The position numbers and the translations under genes were made by a program. This document shows positions 17,838 to 26,787 of a DNA stretch of 64,000 bases, piece by piece. Numbering within the stretch: the stretch's first letter is position 1; the number at the start of each line of letters is the position of its first letter. The DNA is from Polaribacter sp. WD7. GTDB taxonomy: Bacteria; Bacteroidota; Bacteroidia; Flavobacteriales; Flavobacteriaceae. Where the stretch lies: NCBI RefSeq assembly GCF_003335085.1, contig NZ_QPEJ01000012.1:1-64000 (forward strand), in the 5' to 3' direction. The notes under the pieces are model-generated. The model had not been told where the DNA came from. It saw only the letters and a program-made list of their open reading frames with translations, and did not search any database.

Positions 17838-18782
17838 TTATTTACTTTTATTATAAATCGGTAAAAACAAGAATGCTAAACCACCAAAAATAATAATCAT
17901 AGCGGTTTGTGCAGTCCACATAATCCAACCAAAAGCGGTTGCGGGCTCTGTAGGAACATTAAACAAGGCTAAAGCTGCGGCAACTGCAATAGGGTACAGG
18001 CCAATACCACCGTTGGTAGCAGCAATAGCAAACCCCCCAGCTATAAAACCAATTAAAATACCACCAAAAGGAACATTTAGACCGTTAATTGCAGGTATTG
18101 TAGCCCAAAACATGGCTACATACATTACCCAAATAAAAATTGTATGAAAAATAAAAGCCCATTTTTTTTTCATTTTAAATATACTAGTAACGCCTTCTAT
18201 TAAGCCAGAAATAAAGGTTTTTATTTTTAATAATATTCCTTTTTTTGCTCTTTTTACAAAAGATGTAAAAATGTAAAAACCAACAATTAAAACTACTAAA
18301 CCTATACCTATTTTTATAGGATTAAAGTTTTTGGTTAAGAGTTCGTAAATAAAATCGAATTGTACAAAAAGCGTAATTGCCACGATAGATAGCATCATTA
18401 CCAAATCTGCAATACGTTCTGCTACAATGGTGCCAAAGCCTTTCTCAAAAGGGACGTCTTCATAGTTTGTAAGTACTAGTGCCCTAGAAACTTCACCTGC
18501 TCTTGGTAACGCTAAATTTACCAAATAGCCCACCAAAACTGCTAAAACACTGTTGGTAAATTTTGGTTTAAAACCTATTGGTTCTAATATAAACTTCCAT
18601 CTATAGGCTCTTGATAAGTGACTTAGAATACCAAAGAAAAGACCTAAAAAAATCCAACCATAATTGGCTTGTTTAAAATAGCCAATTAAAATATCTATAG
18701 AAATTTTTGAGATAGAATACCATACTAAAAAACCTCCCAAAATGAGAGGTAGTATCGTTTTTAAAACTTTTTTAATATTCAA
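17838..18782 (-). CDS. Lysylphosphatidylglycerol synthase TM-region / UPF0104 flippase-like protein
   Basis: This is a 314-residue integral membrane protein with about eight helices, of the family that includes the membrane half of MprF and AglD-type proteins. Typical motifs are IFLGLFFGILSHLSRAYRWK, VGYLVNLALPRAGEVSRALV (about 85-105) and FGTIVAERIADLVMM. ATNGGIGLYPIAVAAALALF is near the C-terminus. There is no cytosolic tRNA-dependent transferase domain. The family is linked to lipid flipping or lipid-linked sugar transfer; the substrate is unknown. It starts 2 bases after the panD stop. Confidence 0.85.
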   Translation of the reverse strand: MNIKKVLKTILPLILGGFLVWYSISKISIDILIGYFKQANYGWIFLGLFFGILSHLSRAYRWKFILEPIGFKPKFTNSVLAVLVGYLVNLALPRAGEVSRALVLTNYEDVPFEKGFGTIVAERIADLVMMLSIVAITLFVQFDFIYELLTKNFNPIKIGIGLVVLIVGFYIFTSFVKRAKKGILLKIKTFISGLIEGVTSIFKMKKKWAFIFHTIFIWVMYVAMFWATIPAINGLNVPFGGILIGFIAGGFAIAATNGGIGLYPIAVAAALALFNVPTEPATAFGWIMWTAQTAMIIIFGGLAFLFLPIYNKSK

Positions 18783-18784
18783 AA

Positions 18785-19135
18785 TTACGTAAGTGTATTG
18801 TCTTTTTCGTTAGGAAAAACTAAAGATGGCTTAAATGTTTTAGCTTCTTCAAAGTCCATAAAACCGTAAACAATCAAAATTAAAATATCTCCCACAGCAA
18901 CTCTTCTTGCAGCTGCACCGTTTAGGGTAATTTCTCCACTACCTCGTGGACCAGGAATGGCGTAGGTTTCTAAACGTTCTCCGTTATTGTTATTTACAAT
19001 TTGAACACGTTCTCCTTCTATAATGTTGGCAGCATCCATTAAATCTTCATCTATGGTAATGCTTCCTATGTAATTTAAATCTGCACCTGTAACTTTTACA
19101 CGGTGGATTTTAGATTTTACGACTTGAACTAACAT
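18785..19135 (-). CDS. panD: Aspartate 1-decarboxylase
   Basis: The 116-residue proenzyme makes beta-alanine for pantothenate and coenzyme A. The self-cleavage site is G24-S25 in NYIGSITID, where Ser25 becomes the catalytic pyruvoyl group. K9 and Y58-type active-site context is present (VKSKIHRV at the start and [19 protein letters not shown] in the middle), and [17 protein letters not shown] is conserved. Length is normal. It lies 24 bases after panC on the same strand, supplying PanC with beta-alanine. Confidence 0.96.
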   Translation of the reverse strand: MLVQVVKSKIHRVKVTGADLNYIGSITIDEDLMDAANIIEGERVQIVNNNNGERLETYAIPGPRGSGEITLNGAAARRVAVGDILILIVYGFMDFEEAKTFKPSLVFPNEKDNTLT

Positions 19136-19159
19136 GCGGCAAAAATACTATTTTTTTAG

Positions 19160-20011
19160 TTAATCTTTATGTAATGAGATGTTGTCTATCAATCTAATAT
19201 TACCTGCAAATACTGCAATAAAAGCACGGTATTTCTTATCAGATTCTTGGTATTTTGTGGGTTTTAATGTTTTTTCATCAGCAATCATAAAATACTCTAT
19301 ATCTAATAATGGTTGTTTTTTAAATTGATTTTTTACCCATTCTGTCAATTCTAGAGCATTATTTGTGCCAAATTTTTTACGTACTTTTTTGAGTGTTTCA
19401 TATATAAAGGGTGCAGCATTTCTATGAGCTTCTGTTAATCTTGTATTTCTAGAGCTCATAGCCAAACCATCTTCTTCTCTAAAAATAGGACAACCTTTAA
19501 CTTTTACATCTAAGCGATGTTTAGCTACCATTTTTTTGATGATTTGCAATTGCTGAAAATCTTTTTCGCCAAAATAAGCCTTGTTAGGTGTAATAATTTC
19601 AAATAAAGTTTTTACAATAGTGCCAACTCCATCAAAATGACCTTCTCTAAACTCACCTTCCATTTGATGTTCTAGACCATCAAAGTCAAATCTTTCTGAA
19701 GTTACATTGTTGTCATAAATCTCTTCTACAGAAGGTAAAAATAAGACATCGCAAGAAACGCTTTTTAACAACTTAGTGTCATTTTCTATGGTTTTTGGAT
19801 AGTTGATTAAATCTTCTTTTTTATCAAACTGAGTAGGATTGACAAAAACACTTACCACAACCAAATCATTTTTTTGTTGTGCTTTTTTTATCAAAGACAA
19901 ATGACCTTGATGCAATGCACCCATAGTTGGTACAAATCCTATAGATTTATTTTGTTCTTTGAGACTAGATAAATAAGATTTTATCTCTGTTTTGGTGATA
20001 AAAATTTTCAT
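19160..20011 (-). CDS. panC: Pantoate--beta-alanine ligase
   Basis: The 283-residue enzyme joins pantoate and beta-alanine using ATP via a pantoyl-adenylate. The HIGH-like motif is PTMGALHQGHLSLIKKA (about residues 28-44). SVFVNPTQFDKKEDL, FDGVGTIVKTLFEII, YFGEKDFQQLQIIKKM and the KMSKS-like AMSSRNTRLTEAHR are all present. Length is typical. It is the first gene of the panC-panD-flippase group and is divergent from the starch-synthase-like gene at 20109, which is the usual neighbour in Flavobacteriia. Confidence 0.97.
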   Translation of the reverse strand: MKIFITKTEIKSYLSSLKEQNKSIGFVPTMGALHQGHLSLIKKAQQKNDLVVVSVFVNPTQFDKKEDLINYPKTIENDTKLLKSVSCDVLFLPSVEEIYDNNVTSERFDFDGLEHQMEGEFREGHFDGVGTIVKTLFEIITPNKAYFGEKDFQQLQIIKKMVAKHRLDVKVKGCPIFREEDGLAMSSRNTRLTEAHRNAAPFIYETLKKVRKKFGTNNALELTEWVKNQFKKQPLLDIEYFMIADEKTLKPTKYQESDKKYRAFIAVFAGNIRLIDNISLHKD

Positions 20012-20074
20012 ACCCTATTGTTCAGTAAAGTGTGCAAACTTACCATTTTAACACGATATTAGCATAAAAATTCA

Positions 20075-20082
20075 TACTTTTG
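20075..20082 (+). promoter_or_regulatory. -7 box TACTTTTG before the starch-synthase-like gene
   Basis: TACTTTTG matches TAnnTTTG and lies 26 bases before the ATG at 20109, in the space shared with the divergent panC. No clear -33 TTG was seen. Confidence 0.45.
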
Positions 20083-20108
20083 CGTTTTTATAAAAAGAGT
20101 TTGATTTA

Positions 20109-20921
20109 ATGAAGGACAAGAGAATATTATTCGTTTCTTCTGAAGTAGTTCCTTACTTACCAGAAACAGAATTATCATCTACAGCCTTTAATGCTGCAAA
20201 AAATGCACATTCTAAAGGAGTACAAACAAGAATTTTTATGCCAAGATTTGGTGTAATTAATGAGAGAAGACATCAATTACACGAAGTTATCCGTTTATCT
20301 GGAATGAATCTTGTGGTCAATGATATGGATATGCCTTTAATAATTAAGGTTGCTTCTATACCTAAAGAGAGAATGCAGGTTTATTTTATAGATAACGAAG
20401 AATATTTTAAAAGAAAAGCCGTTTTTACAGATGAAGATGATACTCTTTTTCCTGATAATGATGAGCGTGCAATTTTCTTTGCAAAAGGAGTTGTAGAGAC
20501 TGTTAAAAAATTAAACTGGGCACCAGATATTATTCATGTTCATGGTTGGATGGCAAGTCTTTTACCTCTATACATCAAAGAATTTTATAAAGAAGAACCT
20601 TTATTTACAGATAGCAAAATTGTAACTTCTCTGTACAATCATAATTTTGAAGGATCTTTAAATGAAGAGTTGTCAACTAAAGTTGATTTTGACATAAAAG
20701 ATAAAGATAAAGTAGCCGTATTACAAACACCAAACTATACCAACATTTTAAAAAGTGCTATAGATAATTCTGATGCAATTATTCATGGTAGTGAGCTCAT
20801 ATCTGATGATTTACAGTCTTACTTAAATGAAAAAGAAGAATTACCTGTACTTGATTTTCAATCAGAGAATTTAAAAGAAAGTTATTTGAATTTTTATGCT
20901 GATATAATTTCAGCAAGTTAA
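20109..20921 (+). CDS. Orphan glycogen/starch synthase N-terminal (GT5) domain
   Basis: The 270-residue protein corresponds only to the N-terminal catalytic half of GT5 glycogen synthases. RILFVSSEVVPYLPETELSS opens it, PDIIHVHGWMASLLPLYIKE (about residues 141-160) is the classic HxHGW segment, and YNHNFEGSL follows. In true synthases the first motif reads KTGGLADV; here it is ETELSSTAF, so the ADP-glucose lysine loop is lost, and the whole C-terminal nucleotide domain is absent. Catalysis as a starch synthase is therefore doubtful. It is followed 10 bases later by the DUF4270 gene and is divergent from panC, an arrangement I recall as common in this family. Confidence 0.85.
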   Translation: MKDKRILFVSSEVVPYLPETELSSTAFNAAKNAHSKGVQTRIFMPRFGVINERRHQLHEVIRLSGMNLVVNDMDMPLIIKVASIPKERMQVYFIDNEEYFKRKAVFTDEDDTLFPDNDERAIFFAKGVVETVKKLNWAPDIIHVHGWMASLLPLYIKEFYKEEPLFTDSKIVTSLYNHNFEGSLNEELSTKVDFDIKDKDKVAVLQTPNYTNILKSAIDNSDAIIHGSELISDDLQSYLNEKEELPVLDFQSENLKESYLNFYADIISAS

Positions 20922-20931
20922 TTGTTATATA

Positions 20932-22536
20932 GTGAGAAAATTTATTAGAAGAGGCCTATCAATTGTTGCCTTACTATCGTTTTTAGTGGTTGTAATTTCA
21001 TGTGAAGAAAACTTCGCAGATATTGGAAGTGGTGTTATTAACAATACACGATTTAGCAGTAACGATACAATTTTAGAGGTTTTAGTGTCTAATGCTCCCA
21101 TAGAAAGTATTAGAGCTGATGGATTGAGCTTAAATTTTTCACCTTTTTCAGGTTTTCAAGGTCAGTATTTGTTAGGAGTTCATAATAATGATGCGTATGA
21201 AAGTGTAGAAGCATCTATAGTGTCTCAAGTTAGCGTAGACCCTAATACAACTATAAGTTCTTTTAGCAATCCAGATAATTTACCATTTAGTACTCAAATA
21301 GATACTTCTTTTATTCGTATACCTTATCAAGCTACATTGTTGTCTAATGATGGTGTGCCTAACTATAGTTTAGACTCTGTTATTGGTAATGAGCCTTTTA
21401 CATTAAATGTATATGAAATAAATACGTTTTTAAACCGCTTAAACCCAAATGATCCTTCTAAGACAAACGTGTTTGCCTCAGACTTTGACTATGATTACGT
21501 TACAACAGAAGGAACAGAATTAAACGAAAAAGATACTCCAGATGCTGGTTTTATACCAACTACTAAAGACACTTTATTATTTATAAGAAGAAAAGCTTCT
21601 GATGGTTCCATTTTTGATACAGACACAGTAAGCTTTACTGCAAATGCAACATCTCTTGTGCCATTGCCAATGGCAATAATACCACTAAAAGATAATTTTG
21701 CAAAAGAAGTTTTTTTAGATAATTTTGGTAGCTCTAACTTTGCTTCTCAAACTGCTTTTAATGATTTTTTTAATGGTGTAATTTTAGAAGCTAAACAAAA
21801 AGAAGGTACTACTCAAGGTTCTCTAATTTCTTTTAATTTGGCTAATTTGTCTAATGTTACTACAAATGCATTTATAGAAGTATATTATACCAATACATTT
21901 TACACAGACAATACCAGAACTGAAATAGATACTATTGTTAAAGAAAATAGATCTTTTCAACTAACGGGTATTGTAAACAATAAATTTGTTATGCCTTCTA
22001 GAATTTATCCTGATAATAACGAAGTTAGAATTCAAGGTTTAGCAGGTAGTGAAGCTACAGTAAAAATTTTAAATGGTACAGAACTATCTGATTTAAGAGC
22101 CCAAAATTGGCTTATAAATGATGCTTCTCTCATATTTTATATTAACCAATCTGCAGATACAACTCTAGCACCAAACAGGCTTCACTTATATAAAAATGGA
22201 GTAGATGCTAATTCGAGAACAATCCTGAGTCAAGTTAGAGATAAAGTATCAGATCCTGTTTCTTTTGGTGGTTTTGTTGAACGAGAAAATAATAGAAAAG
22301 ACAGATATGTTTTTAGAATTACAGACCATTTGTCGAATTTACTAAGTGGAGAAACTAGTTACAATCCTGAGCTACGTTTAAAAGTATTTAATCCTACAGA
22401 TGATCCTATTAGAGACACTATTTTTAGAAATTTTAATTGGAATACAGGGGCTGTAACGCTTTTAAATCAAGATGCAAATGCAAACGGAGTTAGACGAGCT
22501 CGCTTAAAAATTTCTTACTCTCAAAAAAAGGATTAA
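20932..22536 (+). CDS. DUF4270 lipoprotein
   Basis: The protein has 534 residues. A GTG start gives MRKFIRRGLSIVALLSFLVV followed by VISCEEN, a lipoprotein signal with lipid Cys at about residue 24. The mature part is beta-rich and fits DUF4270, a Bacteroidota-only family of large surface lipoproteins, with FADIGSGVI near the start and an EVRIQGLAGSEATVKI segment in the middle. It lies between the starch-synthase-like gene and glmS, with 10 and 29 bases of spacing. Function is unknown; it is likely at the outer membrane. Confidence 0.88.
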   Translation: MRKFIRRGLSIVALLSFLVVVISCEENFADIGSGVINNTRFSSNDTILEVLVSNAPIESIRADGLSLNFSPFSGFQGQYLLGVHNNDAYESVEASIVSQVSVDPNTTISSFSNPDNLPFSTQIDTSFIRIPYQATLLSNDGVPNYSLDSVIGNEPFTLNVYEINTFLNRLNPNDPSKTNVFASDFDYDYVTTEGTELNEKDTPDAGFIPTTKDTLLFIRRKASDGSIFDTDTVSFTANATSLVPLPMAIIPLKDNFAKEVFLDNFGSSNFASQTAFNDFFNGVILEAKQKEGTTQGSLISFNLANLSNVTTNAFIEVYYTNTFYTDNTRTEIDTIVKENRSFQLTGIVNNKFVMPSRIYPDNNEVRIQGLAGSEATVKILNGTELSDLRAQNWLINDASLIFYINQSADTTLAPNRLHLYKNGVDANSRTILSQVRDKVSDPVSFGGFVERENNRKDRYVFRITDHLSNLLSGETSYNPELRLKVFNPTDDPIRDTIFRNFNWNTGAVTLLNQDANANGVRRARLKISYSQKKD

Positions 22537-22565
22537 TTTTATCCTTATAAACTAAAAAAAAAGTT

Positions 22566-24422
22566 ATGTGTGGTATTACAGGTTACATTGGTCATAGAGA
22601 AGCATACCCAATAGTAATTAATGGCTTAAAAAGACTAGAATATAGAGGCTATGATAGTGCTGGAATCATGATTTATGATGGAAAAAACATTCAACTTTCT
22701 AAAACGAAAGGAAAAGTTTCAGATCTAGAGTCTATCACCAATTCTTCGCCAACTAAAAAAGTTGGAAAAATAGGAATTGGGCATACAAGATGGGCTACAC
22801 ACGGTGTGCCTAATGATGTCAATTCTCATCCACATTTTTCTCAATCAGGAAATTTAGTTATTGTTCATAACGGAATTATTGAAAATTATGATACGCTTAG
22901 AAAAGAATTAATTTCTAGAGGATATACATTTAAAAGTGATACAGATACAGAAGTTTTAGTTAACTTAATAGAAGAGGTAAAAAAACAAGAAGGTTGTAAG
23001 TTAGGTAAGGCAGTTCAATTAGCTTTAAATAACGTAATTGGTGCGTATGCCATTGCAGTTTTTGATAAAACCAAACCGAATGAAGTAGTTGTTGCTCGCT
23101 TAGGAAGTCCTATTGCTATTGGAGTAGGAAAAAATGAATCTGAGTTTTTTATAGCTTCAGATGCTTCTCCATTTTTAGAGTATACCAAAGATGTTGTGTA
23201 TCTTGAAGACGAAGAATTAGCCATTATTAAATTAGGTAGGGCTATTAAGGTTCGTAAAATAAAAGATGACTCTCTAGTAGATCCTAATATTCAAGAACTA
23301 AAAATGAATCTTGAAGAGATTGAAAAAGGAGGTTATGAGCATTTTATGCTTAAAGAAATTTATGAGCAACCCAAAGCAATTATAGATACGTATAGAGGTA
23401 GAATGTTACCAGATTCTGGTATCATAAAAATGGCTGGTGTAGATGATAACTTAAATAAGTTTTTAAATGCCGAAAGAATAATTATAATAGCTTGTGGTAC
23501 TTCTTGGCATGCAGGTTTAGTAGGAGAATATCTTATAGAAGATATGGCTCGAATTCCTGTAGAGGTAGAATATGCATCAGAATTTAGATACAGAAATCCT
23601 ATTATAACCAACAAAGATGTTGTTATTGCAATATCACAATCTGGAGAAACTGCAGACACTTTAGCAGCTATAAAATTAGCAAAATCTAAAGGTGCATTTG
23701 TATTTGGTATTTGTAATGTTGTAGGCTCATCTATAGCAAGAGAAACCCATGCAGGTGCTTATACCCATGCAGGACCAGAAATTGGAGTAGCTTCTACAAA
23801 AGCATTTACTACTCAAATTACGGTACTTTCTCTAATATCATTAAAATTAGCAAAATCTAAAGGAACTTTATCAGACTCTGCTTTTAGAATGTATCTACAA
23901 AAGTTACAATTAGTACCTAATAGCGTAGAGCAATTATTAAAGATTGATGAAAAAGTAAAAGAAATAGCAAACCATTATAAAAATGCAACCAATTGTTTGT
24001 ATTTGGGTAGAGGTTTTAACTTTCCAGTAGCTTTAGAAGGAGCTTTAAAGTTGAAAGAAATTTCTTATATACATGCAGAAGGATATCCTGCCGCTGAGAT
24101 GAAACATGGTCCTATAGCCTTAATTGATGAAAACATGCCTGTTTTTGTAATTGCAACAAATAAAGGACATTATGAAAAGGTAGTCAGTAATATACAGGAG
24201 ATTAAATCTAGAGCAGGTAAAATTATTGCTGTAGTAACAGAAGGAGATGTAACCGTAAAAGAAATAGCAGACCACGTTATTGAAATACCTGAAACTGAAG
24301 AAGCATTAACGCCTCTTTTAACCACAATTCCTTTTCAATTATTATCGTATCATATAGCTGTTCTTTTAGGTAAAAACGTAGATCAGCCTAGAAATTTAGC
24401 AAAGTCTGTTACTGTAGAGTAA
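22566..24422 (+). CDS. glmS: Glutamine--fructose-6-phosphate aminotransferase (isomerizing)
   Basis: The 618-residue enzyme makes glucosamine-6-phosphate for peptidoglycan and LPS. It starts MCGITGYIGHREAYPIVING, so Cys2 becomes the N-terminal glutaminase nucleophile. IGHTRWATHGVPND and VVHNG-type motifs complete the glutaminase domain (about 1-230). Two SIS sugar-isomerase domains follow, with IACGTSWHAGLVGEY, AISQSGETADTLAAI and the C-terminal LAKSVTVE tail. Length is normal. No glmS ribozyme is evident in the short 5' spacer, as expected outside Firmicutes. It ends at a terminator. Confidence 0.97.
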   Translation: MCGITGYIGHREAYPIVINGLKRLEYRGYDSAGIMIYDGKNIQLSKTKGKVSDLESITNSSPTKKVGKIGIGHTRWATHGVPNDVNSHPHFSQSGNLVIVHNGIIENYDTLRKELISRGYTFKSDTDTEVLVNLIEEVKKQEGCKLGKAVQLALNNVIGAYAIAVFDKTKPNEVVVARLGSPIAIGVGKNESEFFIASDASPFLEYTKDVVYLEDEELAIIKLGRAIKVRKIKDDSLVDPNIQELKMNLEEIEKGGYEHFMLKEIYEQPKAIIDTYRGRMLPDSGIIKMAGVDDNLNKFLNAERIIIIACGTSWHAGLVGEYLIEDMARIPVEVEYASEFRYRNPIITNKDVVIAISQSGETADTLAAIKLAKSKGAFVFGICNVVGSSIARETHAGAYTHAGPEIGVASTKAFTTQITVLSLISLKLAKSKGTLSDSAFRMYLQKLQLVPNSVEQLLKIDEKVKEIANHYKNATNCLYLGRGFNFPVALEGALKLKEISYIHAEGYPAAEMKHGPIALIDENMPVFVIATNKGHYEKVVSNIQEIKSRAGKIIAVVTEGDVTVKEIADHVIEIPETEEALTPLLTTIPFQLLSYHIAVLLGKNVDQPRNLAKSVTVE

Positions 24423-24442
24423 TAAATTTGTTTCCTATCATA

Positions 24443-24473
24443 AAAAAAATCCAACTAATTGGTTGGATTTTTT
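24443..24473. terminator. Terminator after glmS
   Basis: A 12-bp stem, AAAAAATCCAAC (24444-24455) pairing with GTTGGATTTTTT (24462-24473), has a six-base loop and A/T runs on both sides. It separates glmS from the convergent flavoprotein gene. Confidence 0.85.
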
Positions 24474-24496
24474 ATTGGACTTAATTTAGATATTTA

Positions 24497-25102
24497 TTAC
24501 GCTTTATCGTGTATTTTGGTTGGGTTTTTCCCATTCCAAAGAGTAAGAATATCTGTAGCAACACTGGCACCACTACCAGCAGCAATAGAAAACTGACTGC
24601 GCCATCCTGCAATTGTACCACAACAGTACAATCCATCTTTTATAAAATGATGCGTATTTTTTAATTGAATTCTATCTTTCGTAGGATTTGCTCTTTGATG
24701 TGGAATAATAAACTCTTCTAATCCATTTATACCAAAAGGTTTAGCGTAGTTTAAAGCAATAATCACAATTTTTGAAGTATATGTGTATTTGTTAGTTTTT
24801 ATTTTATAGCCAGCTTCAAAAGCTAATACAGACAATACTTTTTCTTTTTCAATTTGTATTATGTGTGGGTAAAGATTAAAAAGTTGCTTCTTACTTTCTT
24901 TAAGAATATTTTTTCCCAATGTTTTAGGAGGTAACCCCAAAACATTGTTAAAGAGCGCGTCTTGAAGATGCGAAGTTCTTTGATGTGTAATAATTCCTAT
25001 TTTTTTTCCGTTAGCATAGGCTTTGTGTTGTGCAGAACCTAAGACAAGTGCACACTGCATTCCAGAAACACCTCCACCAATTATGAGTACATCAAAATCC
25101 AT
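24497..25102 (-). CDS. Short FAD-dependent oxidoreductase, thioredoxin-reductase-like
   Basis: The 201-residue protein begins MDFDVLIIGGGVSGMQCALV, a dinucleotide-binding GxGxxS motif. GLYCCGTIAGWRSQFSIAAG near the C-terminus matches the FAD-closing segment of thioredoxin-reductase-like proteins. The separate NADPH domain with its redox CxxC is missing, so the protein is about two-thirds of a typical TrxR. Similar short forms exist in Flavobacteriia and it looks complete, not truncated. It starts immediately after the MarC stop codon, so the two are co-transcribed. The electron partner is unknown. Confidence 0.78.
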   Translation of the reverse strand: MDFDVLIIGGGVSGMQCALVLGSAQHKAYANGKKIGIITHQRTSHLQDALFNNVLGLPPKTLGKNILKESKKQLFNLYPHIIQIEKEKVLSVLAFEAGYKIKTNKYTYTSKIVIIALNYAKPFGINGLEEFIIPHQRANPTKDRIQLKNTHHFIKDGLYCCGTIAGWRSQFSIAAGSGASVATDILTLWNGKNPTKIHDKA

Positions 25103-25690
25103 CTAAATAAAAAGCATTTTAATATTGGCAGCAAAAAGTTTTACAGCAATAGCTAATAAAATTACACCAAAAACCTTACGAATTATTTGTATTCCGTTAG
25201 GGCCAATTAAACGTTCTATTTTAGTTGAAGTTTTTAATACAATGTAAATAAGAATAACATTTAATAAAACAGCAATAATAATATTTTCTATATAAAATTC
25301 TGCTCTTAAAGATAACAGCGTTGTTAAACTTCCAGGACCAGCAATTAACGGAAAAGCCAAAGGAAAAACAGAGGCCGTTATAGAATTAATATTATCTTCG
25401 TTATCTTTATAGAGAGTAATGCCTAAAATCATTTCTAAGGCAATAAAAAATAAAATAAAGGCACCAGCTACCGCAAAAGAATTAACATCTATACCAATTA
25501 ATTGCAATAAACTTTGCCCTAAAAATAGAAATAAAATCATAATAAAGCCAGCAATGAGAGAGGCTCTTCCAGATTGTATATGACCCGCTTTTTTTCTTAA
25601 ATCTATGATAATTGGAATATTACCAATTATATCTATTACTGCAAATAAAACCATAAATGCAGTAAATATTTCTTTCAAATTAAAATCCAT
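25103..25690 (-). CDS. MarC-family integral membrane protein
   Basis: The 195-residue protein has six hydrophobic helices. FAVIDIIGNIPIIIDLRKK near the start, AFILFFIALEMILGI (about 76-90) and FPLAFPLIAGPGSLTTLLSL (about 108-127) are MarC family hallmarks. The family was once linked to multiple antibiotic resistance, but its transport function is not established. It is the upstream member of a two-gene unit with the short flavoprotein, and is divergent from the DUF3109 gene. Confidence 0.9.
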   Translation of the reverse strand: MDFNLKEIFTAFMVLFAVIDIIGNIPIIIDLRKKAGHIQSGRASLIAGFIMILFLFLGQSLLQLIGIDVNSFAVAGAFILFFIALEMILGITLYKDNEDNINSITASVFPLAFPLIAGPGSLTTLLSLRAEFYIENIIIAVLLNVILIYIVLKTSTKIERLIGPNGIQIIRKVFGVILLAIAVKLFAANIKMLFI

Positions 25691-25764
25691 TACTATATTT
25701 AAATTTTTTACAAAATTAGAGAACTAATTTTACGAAAAGAGAAAAAAAATGAAAAATATTGCGT

Positions 25765-25772
25765 TATTTTTG
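25765..25772 (+). promoter_or_regulatory. -7 box TATTTTTG abutting the DUF3109 start
   Basis: TATTTTTG is a full match to TAnnTTTG and ends only 4 bases before the ATG at 25777. Transcription would begin at or next to the start codon, giving a leaderless message. Confidence 0.5.
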
Positions 25773-25776
25773 CATT

Positions 25777-26346
25777 ATGTTTCAGTTAGGAAAAACAATT
25801 ATTTCAGAAGAAATCATAGAAAAAGATTTTGTTTGTAATTTGTCTGCTTGTAAAGGAGCATGTTGTGTAGATGGGGAAGCAGGAGCACCTTTAGACGAAG
25901 AAGAGACTAAAATTTTAGATAAAATTTACCCAAAGGTAAAACCATTTTTACGAAAAGAGGGTATTGCTACTATTGAAAAAGAAGGAACCTGGGTAACCAG
26001 TGAATGGGGTGAGCTTGAAACGCCATTAATTAATGGTGCAGATTGTGCTTATGTGATTTTTGATGAAAAAAACACAGCTCTTTGTGCTATTGAAGAAGCG
26101 TATAATCAAGGAGAAATTGATTGGAAAAAACCAATATCTTGTCACTTATACCCAATTAGAGTAAAAGATTATAGCGAGTTTTCTGCCGTAAATTATCATA
26201 AATGGAAAATTTGTGATGATGCTTGTACTTTAGGAAAAGAATTACAAGTACCTATATACAAATTCGTAAAGCAAGCCTTGGTAAGAAAATTTGGTCAAAA
26301 CTGGTACGATGAGTTAGAAAAAGTGGCTCAGAAACATTTAGAATAG
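25777..26346 (+). CDS. DUF3109 cysteine-rich protein
   Basis: The 189-residue soluble protein has a metal-binding type cysteine pattern: CNLSACKGACCVDGEAGAPL near the N-terminus (four Cys), then C in GADCAYV, CAIEEA, CHLYPIRV and CDDACTLGKE. This fits DUF3109, related to YkgJ-type zinc or iron-sulfur proteins. SAVNYHKWKICDDAC is the strongest family signature. I use ATG at 25777; the longer TTG form at 25759 would overlap the -7 box. It stands alone next to the decayed region. Function is unknown. Confidence 0.85.
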   Translation: MFQLGKTIISEEIIEKDFVCNLSACKGACCVDGEAGAPLDEEETKILDKIYPKVKPFLRKEGIATIEKEGTWVTSEWGELETPLINGADCAYVIFDEKNTALCAIEEAYNQGEIDWKKPISCHLYPIRVKDYSEFSAVNYHKWKICDDACTLGKELQVPIYKFVKQALVRKFGQNWYDELEKVAQKHLE

Positions 26347-26376
26347 CTAAGAATTAATAAGTCAGATTTTAAAATC

Positions 26377-26533
26377 TTAATGTAATGGTATTTTTAAAGT
26401 AACCTTAGTTCCACTAGGATTCTGATTTTCATCAACCAAATCATCAAAAATCAAATTAAATTGATTTTGAAAACCGATTATAAAATTTTGTAAATGTAAA
26501 CGATTAGCTAAAAAACACTTGGCAAACAGAACA
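26377..26533 (-). pseudogene. Histidine kinase C-terminal remnant
   Basis: The reverse strand reads NRLHLQNFIIGFQNQ, then FDDLVDENQNPSGTKVTLKI and PLH before a stop at 26377-26379. The NPSGTKVTLKIPL ending is typical of the last strand of LytS/YehU-like sensor histidine kinases in Bacteroidota (ATPase G-T-K-V segment). No start or kinase core remains, and the reading breaks near 26533, just before the MITE copy. It is a relic, probably from a deletion that accompanied repeat insertion. Confidence 0.6.
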
Positions 26534-26552
26534 TTCTAGAGATAGATCATTT

Positions 26553-26787
26553 GATAACTTTTCTATGATACAAGTGTTATTTAGCTGAAAAATAGATAAT
26601 TGTCATTTCGAACATTGCTGAAATTTAAATGTATTTAAATTGAAAGTAGCTTACGAAGTAAAAGTGTAGTTGAGAAATCTCATATCTATAGTAAGATTTC
26701 TCCATTTCAGTAGAAATGACATCTGTTTTAAACAACAAAAATAATAATTACCTGATAAACAATATGTTTTATACCGTACTCACGTTA
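26553..26787. repeat. MITE-like palindromic repeat, copy 1 (left end lost)
   Basis: This copy matches the 40660-40907 element almost base for base from ATAACTTTTCTATGAT to the right terminal repeat ending CTCACGTTA. The left 15 or so bases of the terminal repeat are missing. The internal palindrome TGTCATTTCGA is present, and the partner arm has one change (AGTAGAAATGACA). It has no coding capacity. Its insertion sits between a kinase remnant and the tail of a lost gene. Confidence 0.85.

Noticed and set aside
22536..22566. glmS ribozyme before glmS
   Set aside because: The spacer is only 29 bases and too short to hold the ribozyme fold.
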